NCBI RefSeq assembly: GCF_002874965.1
Contig: NZ_CP025624.1
Span: 310,001 to 374,000 of the forward strand
Direction: 5' to 3'
Source of the DNA: Pseudomonas sp. NC02
GTDB taxonomy: Bacteria; Pseudomonadota; Gammaproteobacteria; Pseudomonadales; Pseudomonadaceae
Length of the DNA: 64,000 bases
The position numbers and the translations under genes are program-made. Below are positions 45,082 through 53,375 of the stretch, piece by piece (position 1 is the stretch's first letter; every line of letters begins with the position of its first letter). The notes beneath the pieces were generated by a model. The model made no database searches, had not been told where the DNA came from, and worked only from the letters and a program-made list of their open reading frames with translations.

Positions 45082-46386
45082 TTATCCTTGGGTACGGCAC
45101 CATTGTGCCGGGTCGCTCGGGCGGCCCTGCTGACGAATAGCGAAGTACAGCGCCGGGGTGTCCTGGCCACCACTGTTACCGACAGTGGAGATGGATTCAC
45201 CGGCTTTTACAACATCACCTGCCGCTTTAAGCAAAGTTTGATTGTGGCCGTAAAGGCTCAAATAGCCATTACCGTGGTCAAGAATCACCAGCAAACCTGC
45301 ACCACGCAGCCAATCGGCGAATACCACACGGCCGCCGTGGATAGCGTGGACCTGGGTGCCGGCACCGGCACTGATCATCACACCGTCCCACTTGGCGCGG
45401 GTGTCATCGCCACGGGTTTCACCAAAGCGTGCCAGTAATCGACCATCAACTGGCCATGGAAGTTTGCCCCGAGCTGAAGCAAAAGGTCCGCCGAAGGATT
45501 CGCCGGCGCTGGAAACCAGCGGGCCAGGCGCTGCACGCGCCGGTTTACGCGGGGCCGGGGCGTCGGTAGTGGCGCTGGCGACTGCCTCGGCGGCTTCACG
45601 CTCGCGCTTTTTTTCGGCTTCCTGCTGGGCAATCAGCGCTTTTTGCCGCGCCTGCTCTGCCTCACGGGCCTGGCGCGCCAGGGTTTCCTCGATGGTTTTC
45701 AGGACTTTGCCCAGGTCGGCCTGGTCTTGCTCGCGGGCCTGGAGCTTGGCGTCACGGGCCTTCACGTCGTCATTCAGCTTGGCCAGCGCCTGCTGGCGCT
45801 CCTTGCGGACCTTGTCCAGTTCGTCGCGCTGGCTGTCGAGGGCGGTTTTCTGGTCGAGCAGCTGCGACTGCTGGTTGGCGATTTCCTGCTCGACGTTGGC
45901 CAGCTGGCGCAGGGTCTCGTTGAAGCTTTTCAGTTGCTCCAGGCGGGCCTTGCTCAGGTAGTCGTAATAGGTAAGGGTGCGGGCGAATTTTTCCGGGTTC
46001 TGCTGGTTGAGCAGCAGCTTGAGGTATTCCTGGCGGCCGTTCTGGTAAGCGGCGCGGGCCTGGATCGCGATCAGGCGTTGCTGTTCAACGCGTGCGCTCT
46101 GGAGTTTTTTTTTCTCACCGTCGAGTCGCTCCAGTTCCGACTCGCTCTTCTTTAGTTCTTTTTGCAGCTCCTGGACCTGCTTCTCCAGCTTGCCCATCTC
46201 GGTTTCCGTGCCGCGCAGGTCTTTCTGCACGCCGGACTTCTCTTCCTGGAGCTTGCCGAGCAGCTTCTTCAGCTCGGTAATGTCCTGACGCGTAGCGTCC
46301 AACTGTTGTTGGGTTTGTGCGCGCTCATCGGCAAACGCCGGTTGGAGCAGGCAGACAAGAGCAAGGGTAATCAAGGCGCGAAGCAT
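45082..46386 (-). CDS. EnvC-like murein hydrolase activator (M23 fold)
   Basis: 434 residues from the ATG with signal peptide (MLRALITLALVCLLQPAFA). Long coiled coil (about 25-265; QQQLDATRQDITELKKLLGK), then a LytM/M23 domain (about 300-434). HAIHGGRVVFADW and ILDHGNGYLSLYGH are present, while the first zinc position reads WDGVMISA rather than the usual H-x3-D block, so it is probably non-catalytic like EnvC. Activates amidases at division. Confidence 0.9.
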   Translation of the reverse strand: MLRALITLALVCLLQPAFADERAQTQQQLDATRQDITELKKLLGKLQEEKSGVQKDLRGTETEMGKLEKQVQELQKELKKSESELERLDGEKKKLQSARVEQQRLIAIQARAAYQNGRQEYLKLLLNQQNPEKFARTLTYYDYLSKARLEQLKSFNETLRQLANVEQEIANQQSQLLDQKTALDSQRDELDKVRKERQQALAKLNDDVKARDAKLQAREQDQADLGKVLKTIEETLARQAREAEQARQKALIAQQEAEKKREREAAEAVASATTDAPAPRKPARAAPGPLVSSAGESFGGPFASARGKLPWPVDGRLLARFGETRGDDTRAKWDGVMISAGAGTQVHAIHGGRVVFADWLRGAGLLVILDHGNGYLSLYGHNQTLLKAAGDVVKAGESISTVGNSGGQDTPALYFAIRQQGRPSDPAQWCRTQG

Positions 46387-46682
46387 AGAGGCGGGCGACA
46401 CCAGGGAAAGGGACGGCCTAGTATGCCCGCCAAGCGCTGCAAAAAAAACGCCCAATTCGGCTTGGCAGGCAAGTTAGGTGCCCAGTGGCCGCATTCTGCA
46501 AGCAATTGTGGGCAAGTCCCATAGCCCTTTGAAGGCGACGAGCGGTAGAGAGCGTCGTGTCGTGCTTCTGCAGTTGTTTTGTGTGCTTCGCGAAATGCCT
46601 TGAAATGCTCCGCCCTGACGGTGCATTTGCGCTCGGAATAGACTCTTCGGCCCTGTTAATCCGACGGTCGGCATAGTCAGTA
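46387..46682. other. Intergenic sequence before the toxin-like gene
   Basis: No supported gene. Codons out of frame just before 46683 read NPTVGIVSNALYSRV, possibly debris of a longer parent of the toxin-like gene, but I cannot establish it. Confidence 0.4.
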
Positions 46683-47195
46683 ATGCCTTGTATTCACGAG
46701 TCAAAAGGCCAGCAAACGTGGCTTGATTATGGGCTTCCCGACCTTCGTAGTCTGGATCGGGCTTTGCGAGCGCGTCCACTTGAGGAAGTGGCCGCCGGCA
46801 ATGACGTCGAAGCGGCCATCGATATAGTCGCAATGCATTTTGGCATTGCCCATTCGAGCTGTTCGGAAGTGGAAGTTGCCTCGCCTTTGGGGCAAATAGC
46901 GATCAGGCGTAGCTGTCTGCAGCACATTGTTGAAAAGCGGCAGGACGCCAGAGAGCGTTATGTCAGGTTCGCCTTGGACACATTGACGGGGCCTCTGGAA
47001 ATATGGCGTGTTGCTTATAGCGATTGCTCCGCCCGTTTAGCATTCATTGGGGCTTATGAATCCAGGAGGCAGATACTGGTGGTGGTCAATATTCAGGCTG
47101 GCAATGTGCTGTGGAACTTCATGCAGGCAGACGCCAAGGCCTTGAACAAGCATCGTCATGGTGAGTTGCTCTACAAGCGTTACGAGCTTTTGTGA
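46683..47195 (+). CDS. PBECR2-like nuclease-toxin domain protein (orphan)
   Basis: 170 residues. The C-terminal ~90 residues fit the phage Barnase-EndoU-ColicinE5/RelE-like nuclease class (PBECR2): RRSCLQHIVEKRQDARERYV, LTGPLEIWRV, ARLAFIGAYE, ILVVVN and LLYKRY. The N-terminal TWLDYGLPDLRSL resembles the junction found after MuF-type phage head proteins, so this may be a detached toxin tail. It interrupts a gene neighbourhood that is otherwise conserved (envC to gpmI). No immunity gene is apparent. Confidence 0.6.
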   Translation: MPCIHESKGQQTWLDYGLPDLRSLDRALRARPLEEVAAGNDVEAAIDIVAMHFGIAHSSCSEVEVASPLGQIAIRRSCLQHIVEKRQDARERYVRFALDTLTGPLEIWRVAYSDCSARLAFIGAYESRRQILVVVNIQAGNVLWNFMQADAKALNKHRHGELLYKRYELL

Positions 47196-47202
47196 CGCCC
47201 AA

Positions 47203-47232
47203 AGAAAAGGGCAGCTCTTTCGAACTGCCCTA
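47203..47232 (-). terminator. Hairpin between toxin-like gene and gpmI
   Basis: GGGCAG (47209-47214) pairs with CTGCCC (47225-47230). On the minus strand it is followed by TTTTCTTT, so it suits gpmI transcripts, and possibly also the plus-strand gene ending at 47195. Confidence 0.5.
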
Positions 47233-47412
47233 AGTAGTGCTTGCTTGATATTCATATACACACCCTCAAGCAGGGGTGTGGAGGTCTCACCCTACGCGGA
47301 TATCCAGCCATCTGCGGGGTTCCTACGCCAGTTATCGCCGCTGGAGGCAACTGGTTTCGCGCTCAAGTCCATTATTGACGGGCTGCCTGTTTTGAGCAAC
47401 CCCTGAACTGTG

Positions 47413-48939
47413 TCAGACCAGAATCGAAGTGCCAGTCATCTCTTTCGGCTTCTCCAGCCCCATCAGCATCAACATGGTCGGTGCCACGTCGGCCAGCACG
47501 CCGCCATCACGTACTTTAAAGTCACGTTTGCCGACGTAGATGAATGGCACCGGCTCGGTGGTGTGGGCGGTGTGGGCCTGGCCGGTGGATTCGTCGGACA
47601 TTTGCTCGCAGTTGCCGTGGTCGGCGGTGATCAGCGCTTCGCCGCCCACCTTGTCCAGGGCGTCGACGATGCGGCCGACGCACAGGTCCAGGCATTCCAC
47701 GGCTTTTACCGCCGCTTCCAGGTTGCCGCTGTGGCCCACCATGTCACCGTTGGCGTAGTTGACCACGATCACGTCGTAGCGCTGGTGTTCGATGGCGTCG
47801 ACGATCTTGTCCGTGACTTCCGGGGCACTCATCTCCGGCTGCAGGTCGTAGGTGGCGACTTTCGGCGACGGGATCAGGATGCGTTCTTCACCCGGGAACG
47901 GTTCTTCACGACCGCCGGAGAAGAAGAAGGTCACGTGGGCGTACTTCTCGGTTTCGGCAATGCGCAGTTGGGTCTTGCCGTTTTTCGCCAGGTAATCCCC
48001 CAGCACGTTTTCCAGGCTGCCCGGGGCGAATGCCGACGGGGCCGGGATGTTGGCGGCGTATTGGGTCAGCATCACGAATTCGACTTTCGGCTGGCGGGCG
48101 CGCTCGAAGTCCTTGAAGCCGGCATCGACGAATACGTGGCTCAGCTCGCGGGCACGGTCGGCGCGGAAGTTCATGAACACCACGGCGTCGCCATCTTCGA
48201 CCTTGACCGGTTCGCCGATGGTGGTGGCCTTGACGAATTCGTCACTCTCGCCACGGGCGTAGGCGGCCTCCAGGCCTTCCTGGGCGGTGGCGGCGTTGAA
48301 TTCGGCCTGGCCGTCGACGATCAGGTTGTAGGCCTGTGCCACGCGGTCCCAGCGGTTGTCGCGGTCCATGGCGAAGTAGCGGCCAACCAGGCTGGCGATG
48401 CGGCCTTTGCCGAGGGTCTTGAAGGTTTCATCCAGCAGTTCGATGGAGGACTGGGCACTTTTCGGCGGGGTGTCGCGGCCGTCGAGGAACGCGTGCAGGT
48501 AGATCTTCTCGGCGCCGCGCTTGAAGGCCAGTTCGGCCATGGCGATCAGGTGGTCCTGGTGGCTGTGGACGCCGCCGTCCGACAGCAGGCCCATGAAGTG
48601 CACGGCCTTGCCGGCCTTGACCGCTTTATCCACTGCCGCGCAGATGTTTGGGTTCTCGAAAAACTCACCGTCGCGGATCGCTTTGGTCACGCGGGTGAAA
48701 TCTTGATAGACCACTCGTCCGGCACCGAGATTCATATGGCCGACTTCCGAGTTGCCCATTTGGCCGTCCGGCAGGCCAACATCCATGCCCGAGCCCGAGA
48801 TCAGGCCGTTCGGAACGGTAGCGCTCAGACGGTCCAGTACTGGCTTGCTGGCCGAGTACACGGCGTTGTCGTGGTGGCTTTCACTGTGTCCGAAGCCATC
48901 GAGAATTATCAGGACCAAAGGTTTAGGCGTAGTAGTCAT
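47413..48939 (-). CDS. gpmI: GpmI, cofactor-independent phosphoglycerate mutase
   Basis: 508 residues from the ATG before [16 protein letters not shown] (metal-binding Asp). [15 protein letters not shown] holds the phosphoserine nucleophile, and [18 protein letters not shown] and [10 protein letters not shown] the Mn ligands. Interconverts 3- and 2-phosphoglycerate. The longer open frame upstream has no support. Confidence 0.96.
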   Translation of the reverse strand: MTTTPKPLVLIILDGFGHSESHHDNAVYSASKPVLDRLSATVPNGLISGSGMDVGLPDGQMGNSEVGHMNLGAGRVVYQDFTRVTKAIRDGEFFENPNICAAVDKAVKAGKAVHFMGLLSDGGVHSHQDHLIAMAELAFKRGAEKIYLHAFLDGRDTPPKSAQSSIELLDETFKTLGKGRIASLVGRYFAMDRDNRWDRVAQAYNLIVDGQAEFNAATAQEGLEAAYARGESDEFVKATTIGEPVKVEDGDAVVFMNFRADRARELSHVFVDAGFKDFERARQPKVEFVMLTQYAANIPAPSAFAPGSLENVLGDYLAKNGKTQLRIAETEKYAHVTFFFSGGREEPFPGEERILIPSPKVATYDLQPEMSAPEVTDKIVDAIEHQRYDVIVVNYANGDMVGHSGNLEAAVKAVECLDLCVGRIVDALDKVGGEALITADHGNCEQMSDESTGQAHTAHTTEPVPFIYVGKRDFKVRDGGVLADVAPTMLMLMGLEKPKEMTGTSILV

Positions 48940-49030
48940 AGATCCTCTCGCGGCGGTAATGAATGAAGGGAATAGAAAAGGGAGTGGCAGTTTAAAGCGA
49001 AGTTCCGACCACGTCACCGCTTTACGGGGG

Positions 49031-49058
49031 TTGGCCGACCATGACGGCTGTGTATACT
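49031..49058 (+). promoter_or_regulatory. Sigma-70 promoter of the rhodanese-grx-secB unit
   Basis: TTGGCC (49031-49036), 16 bases, TATACT (49053-49058), 33 bases before the first start codon. Confidence 0.6.
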
Positions 49059-49090
49059 TACCGCCATTTTAACGCCCTGGAACCTCCTTG

Positions 49091-49504
49091 ATGGTTGATC
49101 ACCTGATTGCATTTGCCACTACCCACTATTTGCTCGCTGGTGCGTTCGTCGTACTGCTGGCGCTGCTGATCGCTCACGAATTGAGCCGCGGTGGCCGCAG
49201 CCTCAGCACGTCCGAGCTGACCGCCCTGGTCAACAAGGATGAGGCCGTAGTGGTGGACATTCGTCCCGCCAAGGATTTCGCCGCCGGTCACATTGTCGGC
49301 GCGCTGAACATTCCCCAGGACAAACTGATTTCGCGCCTGGCCGAGCTGGAAAAGCACAAGGCCAAGACCATTATCCTGGTCGACGCCCAGGGCCAGCACT
49401 CCGGCACCCACGCCCGCGAGATGCTGAAAACCGGCTTCAACGCCGCCAAACTGTCGGGTGGTATTTCCAGCTGGCGTGGCGATAACCTGCCGCTGGTGAA
49501 GTGA
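49091..49504 (+). CDS. Membrane-anchored rhodanese-like protein (YibN type), active Cys absent
   Basis: 137 residues from the ATG (an in-frame TTG precedes it). One N-terminal membrane helix (HYLLAGAFVVLLALLIAHEL), then a rhodanese domain (VVDIRPAKDFAAGHIVGALNIPQ). The active-site loop reads ILVDAQGQHSGTHA; the catalytic Cys is not present, so sulfur transfer is unlikely. Adjacent to grx and secB as in other pseudomonads. Confidence 0.88.
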   Translation: MVDHLIAFATTHYLLAGAFVVLLALLIAHELSRGGRSLSTSELTALVNKDEAVVVDIRPAKDFAAGHIVGALNIPQDKLISRLAELEKHKAKTIILVDAQGQHSGTHAREMLKTGFNAAKLSGGISSWRGDNLPLVK

Positions 49505-49505
49505 T

Positions 49506-49760
49506 ATGAGCCAGGTTGTCGTTTATTCCAGCGATTATTGCCCTTATTGCATGCGGGCCAAGGCCCTGCTTGTGAAAAAGGGCGTTGTCTTCGAAGAGAT
49601 CAAGGTTGATGGCAAGCCCCAGGTGCGCGCCGAGATGACCAAGAAAGCGGGACGCACGTCCGTGCCGCAGATCTGGATCGGTGACAAGCATGTCGGTGGT
49701 TGCGATGACCTGTTCGCACTCGAGCGCGCCGGTAAACTGGATGCGCTGCTTCACGTCTGA
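49506..49760 (+). CDS. grxC: Glutaredoxin 3
   Basis: 84 residues. CPYC redox motif in YSSDYCPYCMRAKALL, cis-Pro block TSVPQIWIG and GGCDDL. Cytoplasmic thiol reductase. Begins one base after the rhodanese stop. Confidence 0.96.
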   Translation: MSQVVVYSSDYCPYCMRAKALLVKKGVVFEEIKVDGKPQVRAEMTKKAGRTSVPQIWIGDKHVGGCDDLFALERAGKLDALLHV

Positions 49761-49802
49761 CTCCTAACCCCTAAAAGACCCCAAGATCACGAAGGATCTG
49801 CG

Positions 49803-50288
49803 ATGACTGACCAACAGAACACCGAAGCGGCAGCAGAAGAAGCTCAAGGCCCACAATTTTCCCTGCAGCGTATTTACGTACGTGACTTGTCGTTCGAAGC
49901 GCCGAAAAGCCCGGCCATCTTCCGTCAGGAATGGACCCCGAGCGTTGCGCTGGACCTGAACACCCGTCAGAAGGCCCTGGAAGGTGACTTCCACGAGGTC
50001 GTGCTGACCCTGTCGGTCACCGTCAAGAACGGCGAAGAAGTGGCCTTCATCGCTGAAGTGCAACAGGCCGGTATCTTTCTGATCCAGGGCCTGGACGAAG
50101 CGTCCATGAGCCACACCCTGGGCGCGTTCTGCCCGAACATCCTGTTCCCGTATGCCCGTGAGACCCTGGACAGCCTGGTCACCCGTGGCTCGTTCCCGGC
50201 GCTGATGCTGGCTCCAGTGAACTTCGATGCCCTGTATGCGCAAGAGCTGCAGCGCATGCAACAGGAAGGCTCGCCAACGGTTCAGTAA
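49803..50288 (+). CDS. secB: SecB, protein-export chaperone
   Basis: 161 residues. [46 protein letters not shown] and [36 protein letters not shown] are SecB hallmarks. Keeps preproteins unfolded and delivers them to SecA. A REPIN follows the stop. Confidence 0.98.
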   Translation: MTDQQNTEAAAEEAQGPQFSLQRIYVRDLSFEAPKSPAIFRQEWTPSVALDLNTRQKALEGDFHEVVLTLSVTVKNGEEVAFIAEVQQAGIFLIQGLDEASMSHTLGAFCPNILFPYARETLDSLVTRGSFPALMLAPVNFDALYAQELQRMQQEGSPTVQ

Positions 50289-50316
50289 GCTGTTCTGAGC
50301 AACGACGCCGATCCAA

Positions 50317-50407
50317 TGTGGGAGCGGGCTTGCTCGCGAAAGCGGTACTTCAGTCGATATCTTCGTTGACTGGCACTCCGCTTTCGCGAGCAAGCCCGCT
50401 CCCACAT
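50317..50407. repeat. REPIN (GTGGGAGCGGGCTTGCTCGCGAA class)
   Basis: Inverted REP pair in the convergent space between secB and trmL. The spacer has TCAGTCGATATCTTCGTTGA with partial symmetry. Confidence 0.9.
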
Positions 50408-50420
50408 TCGTTATGCAGTG

Positions 50421-50876
50421 TTACTTGAACCCCAGTTGCCGCCAACCTTCGTAAACCGCGACGGCCACGGTATTGGACAGGTTCAGGCTGCGGCAGCCTT
50501 CGCGCATCGGCAGGCGCAGGCGGTGGCCGTCTGGCAGGGCGTCCAGCACGTCTGCCGGCAGGCCGCGGCTTTCCGGGCCGAACAGGAAGGCGTCGCCTTC
50601 GGCAAAGCTGGCATCATGAAACGGCCGCGAACCCTTGGTGGTAAACGCGAACAACCGTGGGTGGTTCAGGCTTTCCAGGCAGCTGGCAAGGTCGGCGTGG
50701 CGTTGCAGGGTGGCGTACTCGTGGTAGTCCAGCCCGGCGCGGCGCAGGCGCTTGTCGTCCATGTCGAAACCCAAGGGCTCGATCAAATGCAGGTGGCAGC
50801 CACTGTTGGCGCACAGCCTGATAACGTTGCCGGTATTCGGCGGAATTTCTGGTTGAAAAAGGATGACGTGAAACAT
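50421..50876 (-). CDS. trmL: TrmL, tRNA (cytidine/uridine-2'-O) methyltransferase
   Basis: 151 residues from the ATG at 50876. SPOUT fold: FQPEIPPNTGNVIRLCANSG, FLFGPESRGLP and RLPMREGCRSLNLSNTVAVAVYE (knot). Methylates wobble position 34 of tRNA-Leu. The longer open frame upstream is not real. The start codon shares CATG with the divergent gene. Confidence 0.93.
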   Translation of the reverse strand: MFHVILFQPEIPPNTGNVIRLCANSGCHLHLIEPLGFDMDDKRLRRAGLDYHEYATLQRHADLASCLESLNHPRLFAFTTKGSRPFHDASFAEGDAFLFGPESRGLPADVLDALPDGHRLRLPMREGCRSLNLSNTVAVAVYEGWRQLGFK

Positions 50877-51315
50877 GCACGGCTCCGAAGGCAAAGATGC
50901 GCTGCATTCTACCCCTGAAGAAGACCCCAGGCCGAAGCTATTGCCACGGGTTTTAGGCTCGTTGGCGATTGTCGGCTTGATGGTAGGCCTGATGATCGGC
51001 CGGCTGACCACGCCAGACCCGGTTGAGCTGCAGCAGGTAGAGCCCGCCGCCGATGGCCTGGTGGTGTGGTTCAACAGCGAACCCAAGCTGCACGGCGAGC
51101 ATATCGACGGCACCGTGGCGCTGCTGTTCGATGCGCTTGGCAAGGCCCAGGGCGGCCAATTGAAGGTCAATGACAAGGATGTGAACTGGCGCGTACGCAA
51201 GACCGATGGCGGCTTGCTGCTGAACCTGGTGGCGGCTCGGCCGTTGCGCGGGGAGTGGTCGGGAGAGAAGGCCGATGGACGCTGGCGGGTGGAGATCCAT
51301 CTCCAGGAGCAATAA
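50875..51315 (+). CDS. Membrane-anchored conserved hypothetical protein
   Basis: 146 residues. One membrane helix (LGSLAIVGLMVGLMIGRLTT, about 27-46) and an extracytoplasmic domain (VVWFNSEPKLHGEHIDGTVALLFDA). It corresponds by position to the hypothetical between trmL and ntrC in P. aeruginosa. Its ATG and that of trmL overlap back-to-back in CATG. The nrsZ sigma-54 match lies inside its 3' end. Confidence 0.8.
   Translation: MHGSEGKDALHSTPEEDPRPKLLPRVLGSLAIVGLMVGLMIGRLTTPDPVELQQVEPAADGLVVWFNSEPKLHGEHIDGTVALLFDALGKAQGGQLKVNDKDVNWRVRKTDGGLLLNLVAARPLRGEWSGEKADGRWRVEIHLQEQ
51233..51248 (+). promoter_or_regulatory. Possible sigma-54 promoter for the repeat RNA
   Basis: CGGCTCGGCCGTTGCG keeps GG and GC ten bases apart and the TTGC block of the RpoN consensus. 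It lies inside the preceding coding sequence; predicted start near 51259, ahead of the first repeat unit. Confidence 0.4.
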
Positions 51316-51705
51316 AAGAGGGAATCCCCGGCCTGCCTGTACCAAGGTTCCCAAAACGGGCTGGGGCTATGGGCGCGTTGCCTCATAAGCCCCGGGTGTA
51401 AAGAAGGGAGTTCCCGGCCTGCCTGTACCAGGGCTCCCAAAACGGGGTGAAGCCAAAGGCTTCGGTGTTAAAGAGGGAATCCCCGGCCTGCCTGTACCGA
51501 GGTTCCCGAAACGGGTGTGGGGCGCGACGCGATCCGCATCAAACACCCCGGGTGTTAAAGAGGGGATTCTCGGCCTGCCTGTACCAAGGTCCCCGAAACT
51601 GGGTAGTAACAGGGTTATTGCAGGGCGCGTGCCAGAATTGCGAAGTGGCGCCAAAAAATTTCTTCAGAAAGCGCAAAGCCCCGGAATACGGGGCTTTGGC
51701 TTTTT
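51314..51705 (+). ncRNA. nrsZ: Four-unit structured repeat RNA, probable NrsZ
   Basis: Four copies of a ~47-base unit (51314, 51399, 51469, 51556) share the core GGCCTGCCTGTACC and end AAACGGG. The core sits in a hairpin loop whose stem varies in matched fashion: GGGAA/TTCCC (units 1 and 3), GGGAG/CTCCC (unit 2), GGGGA/TCCCC (unit 4). Such covariation shows selection on RNA structure. A terminator on the plus strand closes the region (AAAGCCCCG...CGGGGCTTT then TTTTTT, 51671-51705). The location between ntrC and the trmL-linked gene is that of NrsZ, the nitrogen-regulated, processed sRNA of P. aeruginosa, which I recall as having three similar stem-loops. Confidence 0.7.
51671..51705 (+). terminator. 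Terminator of the repeat RNA
   Basis: AAAGCCCCG and CGGGGCTTT pair around a GAATA-type loop, then GGCTTTTTTGG. It is directed rightwards, which fixes the RNA on the plus strand. Confidence 0.75.
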
Positions 51706-51817
51706 TGGGTTTTAATATTTTCTTAACAAGGCATGGGTTTCAGGCGTTGGATAAGTGCGCGATGCCGGTTCGTGGTGCATTGAAGCGGTGCACGGTCTTA
51801 GCCTGGTACAAAACAAA

Positions 51818-51909
51818 TGTGGGAGCTGGCTTGCCTGCGATGGCGCTGTGTCAGTCGATAAATCCAGTGACTGACACAGCGCCATCGCGGGCAAGCCCGG
51901 CTCCCACAT
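51818..51909. repeat. REPIN (GTGGGAGCTGGCTTGCCTGCGAT class)
   Basis: Inverted REP pair of a second sequence class, with GGCGCTGTGTCAGTC and its complement GACTGACACAGCGCC as inner arms. Lies between the RNA terminator and the ntrC stop. Confidence 0.9.
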
Positions 51910-51938
51910 TAGATCTTCAGTGGATCAGGGATTAGTGA

Positions 51939-53375
51939 TCAGGCCTCATCACCTTCGTCATCATCCCCACCGTCAACCTTCATCCCCAGCTCCTTGATCT
52001 TGCGTGTCAGCGTATTGCGGCCCCAGCCCAGCAGCACGGCGGCGTCGCGACGACGTCCAGCAGTATGCTTGAGGGCGGTTTCGATCATGATCCGCTCGAA
52101 AGCCGGCACAGCGCTGTCCAGCAGGTTCGACTGGCCACGTGCCAGGGCCTGGTCGGCCCATTGGCGCAGCGCCTGCTCCCAGTTGGTCACCGGTGCCGAA
52201 TCCTGCGGCAGGCTCAGCAGCTCAGGCGGCAGGTCGCTGATATGCACTTCGCGCCCCGAAGCCATCACCGTGATCCAGCGGCAGGTGTTCTCCAGCTGAC
52301 GCACGTTGCCCGGCCATGGCAGGTTCTTCAGGTATTCCTCGGTCTCGCTTTTCAGCAGCTTCGGCTCGACGGCCAGCTCCTGGGCGGCGCGGCTGAGGAA
52401 GTGACGGGCCAGGGTCGGGATGTCCTCGCGACGGTCCGACATCCGTGGGATGTGGATGCGGATCACGTTCAGGCGGTGGAACAAGTCTTCACGGAATTTC
52501 CCGGCGTGCACCAGGGTTTCCAGGTTCTGGTGCGTCGCCGCGATGATACGTACGTCGACCTTGACTGGCGTGTGCCCGCCTACCCGATAAAACTCGCCGT
52601 CGGCCAGGACCCGCAGCAAGCGCGTCTGGGTGTCGGCCGGCATGTCGCCGATTTCATCGAGGAACAGCGTGCCGCCGTCGGCCTGTTCAAAACGGCCACG
52701 GCGCAGGTTGGCCGCACCGGTGAACGCGCCTTTTTCATGGCCGAACAGTTCCGACTCCATCAAGTCTTTCGGGATCGCCGCCATGTTCAGCGCAATGAAC
52801 GGCGACGCCGCCCGTGGGCTGTGACGGTGCAGGGCGTGGGCCACCAGCTCTTTACCGGTACCCGACTCGCCATTGATCAGCACGGTGATGTTGGAGTGGC
52901 TCAAGCGCCCGATGGCGCGAAACACTTCCTGCATCGCCGGCGCTTCGCCGATGATTTCCGGGGTACGGGTCAGGGCCGGCGGGGCTTCCTGGTTCTGCTG
53001 TTCCTGGGCGTGCTGGTTGGCGCGTTTTACCAGCGCCACCGCTTCGTCCACGTCGAACGGTTTTGGCAGGTATTCAAAGGCGCCGCCCTGATAGGACGCG
53101 ACAGCGCTGTCCAGGTCCGAGTGCGCGGTCATGATGATCACCGGCAGGCGCGGGTGCTGCTCGCGAATCCGCGCCAGCAAGTCCAGGCCACTGGCGCCGG
53201 GCATGCGGATGTCGGAGATGATCACGTCGGGCTGCTGGCGAGCCAGGCGGCTCATCACCCCGTCGGCGCTGTCGAAGCTCTGGGTGGTCATGCCTTCCTG
53301 TTGCAAGGCTTTCTCCAGGACCCAGCGGATAGAACGGTCGTCATCGACGATCCAGACAGTTTCACTACGGCTCAT
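51939..53375 (-). CDS. ntrC: NtrC, nitrogen response regulator
   Basis: 478 residues. Receiver domain with VDDD at about 10-13 and phospho-acceptor D55 (ISDIRMPG). AAA+ domain with Walker A GESGTGKE, the sigma-54 contact GAFTGA, and Walker B LFLDEIGDMP. Fis-type HTH at the end (RRRDAAVLLGWGRNTLTRKIKEL). Activates sigma-54 promoters when nitrogen is scarce. The start overlaps the ntrB stop by four bases. Confidence 0.97.
   Translation of the reverse strand: MSRSETVWIVDDDRSIRWVLEKALQQEGMTTQSFDSADGVMSRLARQQPDVIISDIRMPGASGLDLLARIREQHPRLPVIIMTAHSDLDSAVASYQGGAFEYLPKPFDVDEAVALVKRANQHAQEQQNQEAPPALTRTPEIIGEAPAMQEVFRAIGRLSHSNITVLINGESGTGKELVAHALHRHSPRAASPFIALNMAAIPKDLMESELFGHEKGAFTGAANLRRGRFEQADGGTLFLDEIGDMPADTQTRLLRVLADGEFYRVGGHTPVKVDVRIIAATHQNLETLVHAGKFREDLFHRLNVIRIHIPRMSDRREDIPTLARHFLSRAAQELAVEPKLLKSETEEYLKNLPWPGNVRQLENTCRWITVMASGREVHISDLPPELLSLPQDSAPVTNWEQALRQWADQALARGQSNLLDSAVPAFERIMIETALKHTAGRRRDAAVLLGWGRNTLTRKIKELGMKVDGGDDDEGDEA

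Noticed and set aside
47158..47406. Immunity gene for the PBECR2-like toxin
   Set aside because: The frame overlaps the toxin end, spans a hairpin, has no RBS and no protein-like pattern.
51314..51605. CRISPR array
   Set aside because: Only four imperfect units with related rather than unique spacers, covarying stems, and no cas genes; a structured RNA explains it better.
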